Assembly (NCBI GenBank): GCA_034440575.1
Contig: JAOTOL010001283.1
Location: forward strand, 310,001 to 374,000
From: Imbricaverruca yamaguchii
Lineage: Eukaryota > Arthropoda > Thecostraca > Neoverrucidae
DNA length: 64,000 nt
Direction: 5' to 3'
Shown here: one piece after another, positions 1-11,822 of the stretch
How the letters are laid out: the number at the start of each line of letters is the position of its first letter
Numbering within the stretch: position 1 is the first letter of the stretch
Program-made: the position numbers and the translations under genes
The notes under the pieces: generated by a model
Seen by the model: only the letters and a program-made list of their open reading frames with translations
What the model was told of the DNA's origin: nothing
Databases searched by the model: none

Positions 1-444
1 AAATGGCGTCCACATGGCAACTTTTCAAACGTTCTTCTGTCGTCATTGATCTCGCCATTTTATCGAGGTGTGTCCCGCACTATGACCGCTGGCCCGAGTC
101 GGTTCGAGTGAGCACTACCCAGGGTTGGTAACACGACCTTTCCTGGTTGCGTATCACCCAGAACGTTGCTCTCTGCCGGAAAGTATCCACTTCATTCTTA
201 CCAAATGACTAAATAAGTATTTTGTGTGAACTATCTACAAACTCATTCATATTTAATAAGCATGACCAAAGCTGAATGCAAAGTACGAAACAGAGTTAAC
301 CACGTCCGTAGTCAGGGGAGAATTCCATCCTCAGACTTGGAGCAACCGAGCATGTAATTTCCATATCCAGAATTTCAAAACACACACCAGACTTTGATGT
401 CGCCATGTTCGCACTGATGTCAGCCGGATGGCTACGATAATCAC
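1..444. other. Non-coding DNA downstream of the last MED6 exon
   Basis: No coding exon, RNA gene or tandem array was recognised here. In the MED6 direction this is the beginning of the next intron, and the remaining C-terminal exons probably lie beyond the window edge. Confidence 0.4.
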
Positions 445-552
445 CTGGCCGTCCTGAGATTTGAACTGGAAAGTGTAGCCCTTGGATGGGTGGTAACGCG
501 AGAAAGAGCGCGTCTCCTCAAATGCCTCCTGCAGATGGTTGATGGCAGACGT
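445..552 (-). CDS. MED6: MED6 internal exon (third recognised exon)
   Basis: This 108-bp exon encodes 36 residues of Mediator subunit 6, a conserved head-module protein of the RNA polymerase II Mediator complex in the nucleus. The peptide begins TSAINHLQEAFEETRSF and contains RYHPSKGY, the family's conserved segment just after the NSR motif of the preceding exon. It opens after an acceptor ending TTTGCAG and closes at CAG|GTGATT, both phase 0, which matches the phase-0 donor of the exon at 4649-4823. The intron between them is about 4.1 kb and full of repeats. The basic C-terminal tail of MED6 should follow at lower coordinates, but I see no convincing exon in 1-444, so the gene probably continues outside the window. 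The family match is sure; the 3' splice choice is likely but not proven. Confidence 0.85.
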
Positions 553-854
553 CTGCAAACAGCAGAACACGAGACATAAACCAATGATCTCCAGTTCCTC
601 TGGAGTTAGGTGTCAGCTTAGAGGATAAGACAGGGATTCCACAAGCAATACAAACAACACAAACACAATACAAACAACATCGTTAACTGGTCCCTTCAAC
701 ATTTTTTGGGGTAGGAAAACCTGTGGACACTAACAATTAATTGCTCGGCTCAACTGAAGGGCCACAATGGTATAGGTGAAGCGCACCACGATCCGTGAAA
801 TAGACTGCATGGGAGCCGGCGGGCGATGGCCGCTATACAGTGATACATTACTCG

Positions 855-965
855 TGAAAAAGGGTGGAAAATACCACTTTCTGGACACTCAATCTACATC
901 CTTCTCAAGAAGTATTGACATCCTGCTCGTCGATCCTTGCTGATGAAGCTTTCGTGTCTCCGCAA
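855..965 (+). repeat. Dispersed repeat, copy 1 (partner at 5478-5575)
   Basis: This segment shares the run GGTGGAAAA-(T/G)-CCACTTTCTGG, then ACACTCAATC, GACATCCTGCTC and a GATGAAG/TATGAAG-TC-TCTCC end with 5478-5575, in the same orientation. Copy 1 carries about 20 extra bases in the middle. One copy lies in the large MED6 intron and the other upstream of the second MED6 exon. No terminal inverted repeat or coding sequence is evident, so the class is unknown. Confidence 0.6.
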
Positions 966-1074
966 AAAAAATTAATCCGAGTTATTGTTGGGGTGGCTTG
1001 AGGAGCCAGGGTTCTATTGCTAAGCAGAGCTTGTTGCGTGAACCCTGGCCCCACCACCCGATCCACGAACTCCA

Positions 1075-1291
1075 GTTCAACGGCAGAATTTAGACCGAAA
1101 GTTTAACGTGCCGCCAATGCACCGACGCGGCCGCCCGATAGCTCGTCACCGGCCTTATCGGGCCAGCTGTCAACTGACACTCCCGGCTGGAGGCTAAATG
1201 CGATCGCGCGAATCGACTCGAACCCTGTGTTGCCAGTACAGGGGAGACCAGTGCAGGCCAGCGCTCTAACCAACTGAGCTACCGGGGCGGC
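1075..1291 (-). mobile_element. tRNA-derived SINE, copy 1
   Basis: Read on the minus strand it starts GCCGCCCCGGTAGCTCAGTT, a tRNA-like head with an A box (TAGCTCAGTTGGTTAGAGC) and a B-box-like GGGTTCGAGTC about 45 bases on. The head is followed by a non-tRNA body containing GGGAGTGTCAGTTGACAGC and then CTGGCCCGATAAGG. The plus-strand copy at 20352 has the same head and the same body block, which shows a SINE family rather than a tRNA gene. The 3' end, near a GGCACGTTAAAC motif, is approximate. It lies inside the long MED6 intron and is antisense to nothing recognised. Confidence 0.75.
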
Positions 1292-2000
1292 ATTAACTTT
1301 TTTTTTAAACCACGATATCAGCCACGAAGCTAGGGCTTGTGAATGCCCGTTAAATTTCGAGCAAGAGCTCATCCGAGCAAGCGCAATTAAAGATCCTGGT
1401 GTGTCTGCTCGGGTGTTGGGCGACTCTGTTTCCGTGTCGGTCGACTGCATTGAACGTTTTTTTTTAGACGAAGTCCTTTTTTTGCAATATTACATGTGCT
1501 TTCACAGCAAGGGATGCCTGAGTGAGAAATGTACCTGACCGTGTGCTTTTTAGTTTATGCAATTTTCAAACTAGCAAATAATATATATTATCAAACTGGG
1601 GATAGGCAGCGTTCATCATACAATCCCAGTATTTGAATGCTAGTTTGCTGGATAAGCATACCCTGTCTGGATACCTACATGTTCAAGTTCTGAAGCAGTG
1701 TTCAGATTTGTTTGATTTGGATGCCACATGCAAATGGTATGTCTAGGTTTGTCGTTTGTTTTTCAGGATTGTGGCAACGTGGACACCTACACACCATACC
1801 TGGTGAAATTTTATATGAAACATTTGCTGCAAGAGTGCATAACTTCCAGTATTGCTGTGCTTAAGGCATTCACAGCACATGTTTTGCATGTATTTCAACT
1901 CCATAAAGAAAACAGGAGATATGTTTTGTTAGCTTCAGTTATATCAGTTTGCATTCTGCAAAATTTTGGAGATTATTTTTCATTTTCATTTTTGTATGGT
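1292..2000. other. Intronic AT-rich DNA, nothing recognised
   Basis: No coding pattern, RNA gene or tandem structure was recognised. A short open frame at 1728-2018 has low-complexity AT-rich codon use and no family match, so I do not call it a gene. Confidence 0.4.
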
Positions 2001-3600
2001 CAATACATTCTTCTGTAAATGCTTACATTTCAGAAGGCAGGCAATAAAGGGGCTTTGAATTGGGTAACATTCTAAGATTGATTACATTAGGAATGAAGAT
2101 GAAGCATACATTAACCTAACCCAGCTTAACTGCTTGTCAGAAGAAATCATCTTGATAGCTAAATGTCCAAATGACAGCCAAGCTACCCTAAAGCCCAAAT
2201 CATCTGAATTTTTTTAAAAAGTGGTATTGTAGTTTAAGGAAACAATAACAAGCTTTACATACATTTCATCTTTATGAAACACACAAAGGGTTAAGCTAAG
2301 CAGGGTAGCCTGTATGCTGGATAAATTTTCAATGTTTTTAACATTTAAAAAAATTGATCTTTCTTCTTTTAAAAAAACTTCATGCTAGGTTAGCTACGAA
2401 AAATGGTTTGATATTTGTCATTTGCTTAATTTGTTTTTCTAAAAGGAAGATTAGGCTTGGATAGTTCACCTTAGGTTACATTATTAGGCTTGTTTGATTG
2501 TATGCAATTTTTGGTTTTCTCGGGCAATGTTATGATATCTCATTTTAACACGCATTTTACATATATTTATATCAATGGAAGAACATTTTTGGTGTGAATG
2601 TGCTTGTCAAATGATGAGTAATTATTTCCAGAGGAAATGATTGGTCACATTGTCTTAATCATGTTGACAGACATTGTATTGGAAAATTTCAAAGAATTAA
2701 GAAACTATTCTAATACACAAATTTAACAAAGTTTTGTCAAACAGTAGCATATGGGTGATCTGGGACAATGCAGTTTGACAGGTATGTACATGCATTCACG
2801 TGCTGGAATGTATTTTGTGAAAAATGACCATGTGTTTTTGGGCAATAGATATATATCTGTTGTGTTCCAAAATGATGTTGTGTTCAGTGTAAATATAAAC
2901 CTTTTCTTTCAAATATAGTTTCAAATACCAAATTGAGACATTTAAGCACATGAAAACAAAAATAAAGAACTGTTTGGTATTCTTTGTAACTTTTGCTTCA
3001 GATGCTTCCACCTGGTTTTGATCATTCATCCTCATAAAAATTATGAGTGTATGTAATGATTTAACTCCATAGCTCATTGATCCTACTAACTAATTCATAA
3101 GGAATAAATACTTTAAAATGTTGAGTCACAATACCTATAGTATGCATAAGTATTGTACATATGTTTTTCCCTTCAGGTAATTTTGTAATTGTTGGTTTTT
3201 TCCTCACTGTAATATTTGGAAAGGTGATTAGCATGATGTGACCAGTCATTTCCTCTGCAATTTTATATTTCTTAGTTGGCAGAAAATGTAACACCATAAA
3301 AGGAGCTTTGGATTGGGTCATAGCATTGCAAATAATGTTAATTAAAAGGAAAAATTGAACATGGTCGTGACTAACCTATAATAACTTCTAAGGTAAGATA
3401 AAATTTAGGAAGAGGGAGAAAAAAAATAGAACAGTTTTTCTTCTGAGACATCAATTTAAAAACCTACCCTGACCTAACAGCATCAGCTGCTTTTGAAGAA
3501 CAAAAGGAACTTGAGGAACAAAGAGTAATTCGTGCAACTAAAAAATTGACTAAACCTAACCTAACCCCTTTATTTGCTTACTGCAGGCAACATGTGTCTA
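2001..3600. repeat. AT-rich dispersed repeats with CCTAA patches (copies 1-2)
   Basis: Two diverged stretches share phrases with segments at 10640-11190 and 30290-31370. The phrases are a TGGTCACAT/TGATGTG block, CATTT(T/C)CTCTGCAA, GGGCTTTGAATTGGGT and TAACCTAACC. The CCTAA motif is the reverse of TTAGG, the common arthropod telomere unit. Here it occurs singly or doubly inside the repeat and not as a long array. Both orientations occur. The element type is unknown, and boundaries are approximate because copies are strongly decayed. Confidence 0.55.
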
Positions 3601-4210
3601 AAACCTGTCTTGTGAATATCTTAAAGCCTAATAATACTGTACATACAGGTTGTGTTAATAAGAGAAAGTATTGATGATGCCAAACACCTGTGTGGAATAT
3701 TGTTCCCCTTGGTTTGTCATTCACCGAACGTAGTAACAAAGTAACCACTCATTTTCGTCATGAATCCCATATTTTTAATTGACAAACCGAAGAATACGGA
3801 AAATTCAACTTTGTGGGTTGCAATATATGCTGAAAATTACAGTAAGATGTTAGAAAAACCTATAAAGCTAACCTACTGATCCTGGATCATTTGCTGCATG
3901 CTGTTGTTTGATTCCCTTCACCCTAATAATGTTTGATCCCTTGCTGCCTAATCATCATTTTTTATATAAAGTCAACATAATTTCAAAGTTAGGGTTCTTA
4001 AGGGTTCAAATACAACTTCCAACACTTGAGTGCGTTGGTGTACCCTTAGATCAGAGCTTCAGCTGCGCGACAGTTCGGAATGATTTTCTCGAACCACTGG
4101 TGGTTTGAGCGAGGTGTCAACATTTCATTTTCCCAACAATAACTGAATAAGCCACAACAGTTGGACACTCCCGAGGAGGCTCAGCGTCTTCATAAATCCA
4201 AAGTCGGGTA
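3601..4210. other. Intronic DNA without recognised features
   Basis: This is ordinary AT-rich sequence inside the MED6 intron. It contains no recognisable exon, RNA or repeat beyond short homopolymers. Confidence 0.4.
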
Positions 4211-4214
4211 AGCA

Positions 4215-4648
4215 CACTGCCATATACCAGCTGGAAACTTGCCAACCAACCAAGACCATCCCTTCCAGTCGAGAGCCATCTCACCAGCCAAGAGCATCAC
4301 ATATGCTTAGTTGTTTCACCAACTGGGAGCTGTTTCGCCAGTGTCCGCACGTCTCACCGGTCAAGGGCCATCACACCAGTCGGGAGTTGCGTCACCATTG
4401 AGTTCCTACCAGTCTGGAGGTTCCTCACCGGTCAAGGGATGTTCCACCAGTCTCAAGTTGTCCAATTCGTCAGCACTTTTCTCGCCAATCGAAAGTTGTC
4501 ACAAGTCTGAAGTTGTCTCATTAGGCATCAGATGTTCCATCATTCGGGAGCCGTCGCACAAATCGAGACTTTTCCGACCAGCTGGGAGCTCACCCACCGG
4601 TCGAGCTCCCGCCAGCCCCGGGTCGTCTGACCGGTCAAGTGTCCTCAC
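4215..4648 (-). repeat. Intronic minisatellite next to the MED6 splice donor
   Basis: About 20 diverged units of 18-20 bp (plus-strand consensus TCACCAGTCGGGAGTTGTC), grouped in places as ~38-40-bp pairs with a second type containing CTTGACCGGTGAG, fill the intron directly downstream of the donor of the exon at 4649-4823. The last 12 or so exon bases plus the donor (TCCCGGCTG|GTGAGG) and the next ~25 intron bases align with array units such as CTCCCGACTGGTG followed by CTTGACCGGTGAGACG. Several units therefore contain donor-like CTG|GTGA sequences. Confidence 0.75.
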
Positions 4649-4823
4649 CAGCCGGGAATTGATGACGCTGCCCAGGTCAGGCACCTGGTACACCTTGCCG
4701 GCGATGATGTAGTAGTCGGCCAGCGGCGTCACCTGGTTGGGCGAGTGTCGGTGCTCCTTGCGGATCACGTACAGGATGGGCTCCTGCACATGCAGCAGCG
4801 TGTACTCCAGTCCAACCAGGTTA
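4649..4823 (-). CDS. MED6: MED6 internal exon (second recognised exon)
   Basis: This 175-bp exon encodes the core of the MED6 domain. It carries [20 protein letters not shown], then [23 protein letters not shown], the most conserved block of the family. It starts after TCTCTCCGCAG with the last base of a split codon, so the CA of the upstream exon plus T gives His, and it ends phase 0 at CTG|GTGAGG. MED6 sits in the Mediator head and helps pre-initiation complex assembly. The peptide shows no frameshift or stop and keeps the family's spacing, so the gene looks intact here. The intron that follows begins with a minisatellite seeded by this exon's own 3' end. Confidence 0.93.
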
Positions 4824-5102
4824 CTGCGGAGAGACAGGCCAGTGGTGTGTTGATGAAGCCACACCACCCTGCAGCGCCGTGTGCTCAATTGAAATGATCC
4901 AAACATCCACAAAACATTTCGAAAGCCCAAATAGCCAACCAACCAATCCACAAGACATTGCACAGAATGCATCGCCATTAAACACGCTGGTTGATCCAGA
5001 ATCACACGAGAACATCTAAGATTCGAGTGATTTTCGAGCAGGCAGCGTTTGGATTGATCGGCAGAGCCATCTCCGCCAGCCAGGTCTGCGCGCCTCACTC
5101 AC

Positions 5103-5259
5103 TGCAGGTGATCGAGGCTCAGCCGCTGCATCTTGATGGCCTCGTTGTTGCACGTCCGGTCGTAGAAGGGGTTGGTGCGCTCGGCGAAGTAGTCCATCAC
5201 GTTGTTGGCGTTCAGGTTGGGTATCCAGGCGCTGTCGTGCCACGACGTGCCCAGCGCGT
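5103..5259 (-). CDS. MED6: MED6 exon encoding the N-terminal part of the domain
   Basis: This 157-bp exon begins after AACTTCAG, at phase 1, and ends CTGCA|GTGAGT, at phase 2. It encodes [19 protein letters not shown], then [20 protein letters not shown] and [31 protein letters not shown] and MQR are hallmark MED6 positions. The 279-bp intron to the next exon joins in frame. The initiator exon, which should supply only a few residues and the G of a split Asp/Gly codon, was not located upstream of 5259. The family call is very secure, and the start of the gene is unknown. Confidence 0.93.
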
Positions 5260-5477
5260 CTGAAGTTCGGCAACGGCTGCGTCAGAGCTCCGTGCTACGA
5301 TTAAGATAGACAGCTCTCGTCGAAAGTATTCCTCCAATGGTGCTGCACTGTGCTAATCAGAATCAAAGACCAGCTGGTGTCGCCCTACTCGGCGCCGCAC
5401 ACCTCCGACAAGCATAGCCTAGCACATGGTGGCTACATGAATGCAACTGCATGTTCAAAGCACATGGGTCACCAGTG

Positions 5478-5575
5478 ATAAATTTTTCGTCAAATAGGGT
5501 GGAAAATGCCACTTTCTGGACACTCAATCGACATCCTGCTCCATGACGCATGCTTATGAAGTCTTCGTCTCCTTT
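5478..5575 (+). repeat. Dispersed repeat, copy 2 (partner at 855-965)
   Basis: This is a direct-orientation relative of the segment at 855-965 and shares the GGTGGAAAATGCCACTTTCT and GACATCCTGCTC blocks. It is the more compact copy, because the first has extra bases in its middle. Confidence 0.6.
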
Positions 5576-8500
5576 CTAGCAGCATCTCGCTCATACATAT
5601 CATGTCAATGCTCCTAATAAGGAATAGTGATACACGTATATTTCGCAACGTATTTTCGGGTAAAGGGATTAACTATGTGATATGGCGTATGGTACCAAAT
5701 TACAGCATAGGTAATTTTCTCCATGTCACGGAAACAGCTCTTCCTAAATTATGAATCTCAAAGCAAATGACAAATGTACAGTCTACCATTGGCTCTATCA
5801 TTGAGCCTGCACCATTGGCTGAAATTTGAGTCTGAAAGACATCAAAAACACTTTAATTGACACTAATTCCTTGGCAACTTTCGACATCCTGTGCCCGTTT
5901 CGACATCTCACACCTGACGAAAAAGGAACATTTTAACCCTGTGGGTCACATGTCAATACATGGAAGCCAAGATGTGGGTGGATGACCAGTGACAAAATCT
6001 GCCAGTGGTGTATGTATCTGTTAGGGTAAGCATGCCCATAGGTGTATGCATGAACATATATGTTAGGGCTTGTGCAATGAAGTGCAACAAGAATACAACA
6101 TACAGATACAACACCAACTTGGATTGCATTACTCTGAAGCAAGCATCAAGGTATCTATACATTTGGGATGTTTTCTAAGACTCCATCTCACACAATGCAC
6201 ACTATAATTTCATTCATGGTATGTCAAAGCACCATACAAATCATGATGCACGTGAGTAATGCTTTACCAAAGAAGTTAAATCAGGAATCAATGCCTAGCA
6301 AGTAAGTAAGGTGTGCTTACCACGTTGATCCACCATCACAAAGACACTGCAAACAAACAAAATTTCATCAGCAAATAGGCACACCTTGAAGTTGCAATAT
6401 CAAACAATGTAGCTAAGGTCAACCTATGTCTCAAAATTCTGAAATTTGAGTGCATTGATTATATATTATTTTGGCTTAACAGTGGTCCAACTACAGGGGC
6501 ATTTAGAGTCCAGATATTGTTTGAGTGGAAGTCTGCATTAAATGACACTTGCTTTGAGAGCACGTCTTGTGTGACATCACTAAATGTCACTTCTGTAATT
6601 TTCGTTGCAGGTTATGAGGGAGATTTGGATCGTTAAAGGCACTAATGGTATATTGATATAGCACTGCCAATTGGTGAGGGCAACAAATGAATTGCTCACA
6701 TCACCATCACCACATGATCAACAAAGGACACAGAAAGGAACTCATCAATAGGCAACATCCATATGCATGTTTCCTCATTTTTTATATCAGTTGGCATTTT
6801 TGACCTCATCCATCTCTACTACAAAAACTATTTTTCAGGGCACTAAGGTTAACCTCTCATGAGGGATAAATATCTTCCAACAGGGTAACACTACAGTTTG
6901 AAGCTTGCCTTCAACTTAATACCTAGATATGCACAGAGGATTCTGAGCAAGAAATCAAGATATTAGCACTGGCATGACAAGAGGGAGACAAAAATAAAGG
7001 TGACTTTAAGTTGAACAGGTACCAGGATGCTTCATGATCTTGTAGACATATGTGCATGACAAGTGAGAGGCAGGAGGCCCAGGTTCCTGTGAGTGTTAAA
7101 TTTTGTCAAAAATAAGAAGGGAATATGCACATAGGAACCTTAAGGTGGTTGAAATGTTTTTCTTGTCAGAGGTAGCAGGTTGTGTTTCCCATACATAAAA
7201 ACAACTGTAACAATTATAACTAGAGCATGCACTAGTTCACTGAAGAGGGCAGCATGAAGGCCTGGTCTCCCTCAATGGATCACACATTCTGATTTGGGGC
7301 CCTCAAAATGGTGCATTTCCATTTTAAGATACTAACTGATTTTGGGGAAGAAATGTTTGAATACAACAAAAGCATATCCACGAAATACACCTTCACTTTA
7401 AGCCCTACTTGATGGTTCAAGAAAAAATACACAAACATGTTCTGAGCATGATTAAGACTATGGGACTACTCATTCTGGCAGGAAATGTGATTTTCCACCA
7501 AAATTATATTTTAAGATATACTGTTCTGATATTTTGATGAAGGTAGGGTAAATAGGTATAAAGAAGAAAAGGACCAGCTAGGTTAGGCTGGTTTATGGTT
7601 CATTATTAACATAATAGATTACTGCCAACTGAAAAGTGCATATTTCCCACAGGGATGAATAGTAACATGGTGATTGTATCAATAATGCTTTCAAAAATGC
7701 TTCATCTTCTTTTCTTCAATGCCATATTAATTTCCAAGTAAAATTGGTATGATTGCAGTTTAAAGTAACCACAAGACGAGTTATACACAAATTTTGCCCA
7801 ATGAAGCATAAAGTCATAAAGTGTTTAGACTTAATAAGAGCCACAGGGGCCCATCCAGTTAAGTCTACAAATGGAAGATACCATAAGCCTGTAAAAAAAA
7901 ACGGCCAAACCATCACCACATCCCAAAGAAACCATCCACCAAAATCCACACACCTGTCAATACTTATCTACCCTAGCTATCCAGCCCTATTCCACTGATC
8001 CCTCAACACATGCAGATTGAATGCCCTACCAGCAACGTTCAAACCACATTCATGCCACTTAAAGTGGTCTGTGCCATGTGCACACCCACATAGTACACAT
8101 CTCACCCCATCCACCACAAATCAGAACTCAAAAAACAAGATTTTGAGTCCACTAATCAAGAGCCCTTTGACCGAAGACTTGTAGCTTAACTGTCCTACAC
8201 CTCAACTTATTTTTTCTCAGCCTTTCCATTGGAAAAATTGCTGTGCATGGTGATAATGAAATTGCTTTAGACAGATGACTTCATCAAATTTTCCTTAAAC
8301 CATTTTATATTCTTAAGCCTGTATCGCAATAGATGGCAAGTAACAAGCCAGTCTGTGTGCATGAGTCCTACTCATGGGGTTTGTCGTGACTATTTACTAG
8401 CTGTGCAGTGTGAGCATGTTTGAGTATCAGGTATGGATTGATAAACTTGGTTGACATCAATGAAGTATACTTTTGTTGTTATTTTGTCTGCCATTGCTCA

Positions 8501-8713
8501 AGAAGTTAACTTACAACCACATCCTTTGCTAATTTATCCATAGCACCAATTTGCTCTCTGGCATTCATTCGTGGGCTACCATATACAGTAGAGCTGTGTG
8601 TGGTCTCCACATCAATCAGAAAGCTTATTGCAATTTGCTGATGTACGTATATTTAATTTTACCTACTTCAGCATTGTCAACAGTAAAACCCTTTAATCAT
8701 ACTTAAAACTGAT
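5576..8713. other. Long gene-poor stretch upstream of MED6
   Basis: No exon, RNA gene or tandem array was recognised in these 3.1 kb. The small open frames, for example the overlapping pair at 5933-6162 and those at 7716-7998, have no family signature and occur on opposite strands of AT-rich DNA. The MED6 promoter and first exon could be inside, but I cannot point to them. Confidence 0.4.
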
Positions 8714-10620
8714 GTGATAATTATATTTTGCGGGTCACTTCTAATGTATGCAGATCACTATGACAGCAGTAGTTCAAGGAGACAGAGTGATAGTTCATCT
8801 AGTGATAAAAGAACTCCTCAGTATGAAAAAGCCAAAGGTGGCAATGGAGCATTTGTTAAGTGCATGATGTTTAATGCTCAGAGTATCCAGTCCAAATTTG
8901 ATGAGATCAAGTGTTATGTTGCTGAGGAGGAACCAGATTTTGTTTGCATTATGGAGTCATGGGTCAGTGAAGGGTATTTTGGAGATACCTTGCAGGGGTT
9001 TGCAGGGGCATGGGTTTTGATTTCATTGATAGTGATGTTGTTTACAATCACATCCGGAAAATAAAGTCAAATAAGGCAGCAGGACCTGATTAAATTTATG
9101 CTAGGGTGTTGTGGGAAACTGAAAAGGAACTGGCATTTCCACTTAGTATCATATTTTGTAGATTAGTTTCACATAATGAAATTCCAACCGATTGGAAAAG
9201 GGCAAATGTAGTTCCTATTTTCAAGAAAGGAGAAAGAGGGAAAGTTGAAAACTATAGGCCAATAAGTCTCACATCCCTAGTCTGCAAGGTACTCAAATCA
9301 ATTATCAAGGATAGAATAGTTAGTTATCTGGAAGGTAGCAGATTGATTCAAGATACTCAACATGGGTTTAGAAAAGGACGATCGTGTCTCACAAACCTCT
9401 TGGACTTTTTGAACTTCGCCACAGAACAATTTGATCAGGGAAATCAGATTGATGTAGCATATCTTGACTTTAGTAAGGCCTTTGACAAGGTACCCCATAA
9501 ATGGTTAATGATACAGCTTCAGTCCCGTTTTATTGCAGGTAGCATCTTAAAATGGATAGAGTTGTGGCTTTCAGATAGACAGCAAAGAGTGATGCTAAAT
9601 GGTACAAAGTCATCATGGCAAAATGTTCTTAGTGGAGTCCCCCAGGGGTCAGTACTGGGGCCACTACAGTTCATTATATTTGTAAATAACATTGAAATTG
9701 GCCTAAGCAGTAAAGTTTTGAAATTTGTGCATGATTTGAAGGTCTTTAGGGCAATAACAGTCAAGATGAGCATAACTTGCTGCAAAAAGACTTAGACAAA
9801 CTTGTGAAGTGGTCGGAAAAATGGCAAATGAAATTTAATTTTTATAAGTGCAAAATCATGCATGTAGGTAAGCAGCATATAAAGACTCCATACTTGATGG
9901 GTGGCCAAGTGCTATCAGTGACTTAACAGAAGAAGTATTTAGGTGTTAATCTAAACACCAAATTTGGGGCAGACCAAGGAAGCCAGGGAGAAGGCACTGA
10001 GAAGGATCGGGGCAATACATAGGATTGTATCATACAGAAGTGAGGAAGTTATCAGGGAGCTTTACTGTGCATATGTCAGGCCACATTTGGAATACTGCAT
10101 CCAAGCTTGGTCTCCTAGCTATGAAAAAAAATTTTTGGCTTTTAGAGAGAGTACAAAAGAGGGCTACAAAAATGGTTAATGCCATAAGCAACCTGGTATA
10201 TAAGGAAAGATTGAAGAAATTGAATATGTTTTCACTTGGATATAGAAGGCTGAGAGGAGATCTCATGTAGGTTTTTAAATTTGTCCATGGTCTGGAGAGG
10301 GGATATCTTGGGGAAATGTTTGAATTGAACAGAAATGATGCAATTAGAGGTCATAAATTCAAAATTAAAGTTAACCACAGCAGAACAAGGTTAAGGCAGA
10401 CTTTCTTAACCAACAGGGTAGTAGAACACTGGAACCAGGTACCAGAAAACATAATCAGTAGCAGCACATTGAACATCTTGAAGAACAGCATAGACATTAT
10501 AAGAATAGAGGTCTCATCAACTGATTTGGTGGGCAACTGGTTTAGCATACAGAGTGCAACCAAGAAGGGCCCTTGTGGCTTGTAGTTGCACTAACCTTTT
10601 ATGTCTTTATGTTATATTAC
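8714..10620 (+). pseudogene. Decayed, internally deleted CR1-type LINE
   Basis: The remains of a non-LTR retrotransposon ORF2 start with the beginning of the endonuclease (MMFNAQSIQSKFDEIKCYV, about 8863-8990). The sequence then jumps near 9010 to the segment just before the reverse transcriptase (DSDVVYNHIRKI), so most of the endonuclease is deleted. RT blocks follow: NYRPISLTSLVCKV, QHGFRKGRSCLTNLLDF, YLDFSKAFDKVPH and GVPQGSVLGP. The catalytic F-ADD box reads FVHD, which is inactive. A C-terminal region with RLRGDLM and VVEHWNQVPENI is typical of the CR1 clade. There are several stops and frameshifts. The 3' tail near 10590-10615 carries an ATGTCTTT microsatellite-like end. A second copy lies at 21823-22497. 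Confidence 0.85.
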
Positions 10621-10639
10621 CAAACTTCAAGCCCAATTT

Positions 10640-11190
10640 TAGGTGTCATTTTGTTCCCCATTAAAAAGCAAGCGCTTACAGAGGAATTGAGTGGTCACGT
10701 GATGTTCAGTACCCTCATAAATATTCATTTAAAAATTGCAAGTAATCAGAAATGACCTAAAATTGTAAGGTGCAATTTTGTATCATTTCACATCAAATTA
10801 AAAAACCTAGCCTAACCTAACCTGACTGGAATTATTGCAGATAAAAACTCATTTCTTGGATTTCTTTTCTAAATACTTATAATGCCTTTAAAGTAATAGA
10901 TGATGTGGCCTCTCATTTTCTCTGCAAATAATTAATTTTCAGTCTGCAAAAAAATACATGATAATAACTGGCAATATCTACTTGAAGATTATAACAGAAA
11001 CTACCTTAAACTGAAAATTTACCCCAATTTGCAAAGGACATAAGTTGGCACGTGATGTTCACCGCATTTATAGCTGTTTCAAGTGGAAGATTTCAAGGAT
11101 TCGAAAACAACTTAAAGCACAAATTTACCGGAATAAGCTGCTGGGTGTGCATTTTTTTTTTCAGCTAGCCTAGCCTGGTCGCTGAAAAAA
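10640..11190. repeat. AT-rich dispersed repeats with CCTAA patches (copies 3-4)
   Basis: Two neighbouring diverged copies contain GAGTGGTCACGTGATGTTC, CTCATTTTCTCTGCAAAT and CCTAGCCTAACCTAACC. They match phrases at 2001-3600 and 30290-31370. There is no coding sequence and the ends are not defined. Confidence 0.55.
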
Positions 11191-11757
11191 AATAACACTG
11201 AGCCGGGCAACCTTCCAGAAGCGTATCCCTCTCTTCAAGGTTTCATTTTGCTTGTAAACAAAACAGGTTGCTAAAAAAAAACTACCTCTACATTGAGTCT
11301 TGGAAGAGGTGCAAACCTGGAATTTCCATGTTCATTTTGCACAATGCAATTGGCTTCTATGAAAATATCAAATGTTTTAACGAGACTGTCCCATTTCCTC
11401 TGCCCCTGCCTTCATGTCCCCCTTCACATTTTCCCATGTCTGCTGCTTATTGTCCTTCCTGTCCCCTCCACATTTCTCCATGTCCCCTACTCCTAACCTG
11501 ATCTAACCCAAGGCGATATGTACTATCTAACCTAACGTAAAAATAAAAATAAAGGCAACAATAAATTTGTCCTCTTCGAGAACCGTTCATGACGTCACTG
11601 ATAGTCTAAGATTATTTTGTTCACATGCAGCTACTGCAACATCTTCGGGGAAATCGAACCTGCAAACTACTAGATACACTTCTGGAACATACTTCAACAA
11701 TTTTGGAAGATTGCCGTCCAGTCCATGCACTTTGTCCTTATCGGTGCTCAATGGCTT

Positions 11758-11759
<2 letters not shown>
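11191..11759. other. Unassigned DNA with a C-rich patch
   Basis: A pyrimidine-rich patch at 11395-11495 repeats phrases such as CACATTT(T/C)-CCATGTC two or three times, suggesting a small diverged tandem repeat. Nothing else was recognised. Confidence 0.35.

Positions 11760-11820
<61 letters not shown>
11759..11820. repeat. (TA)n microsatellite
   Basis: An uninterrupted TA dinucleotide run of about 31 units. It produces spurious YIYI open frames on both strands. Confidence 0.95.

Positions 11821-11822
<2 letters not shown>

Noticed and set aside
1200..1291. A functional tRNA gene
   Set aside because: The head is tRNA-like, but the body continues into a sequence shared with 20352-20490, so it is a SINE.
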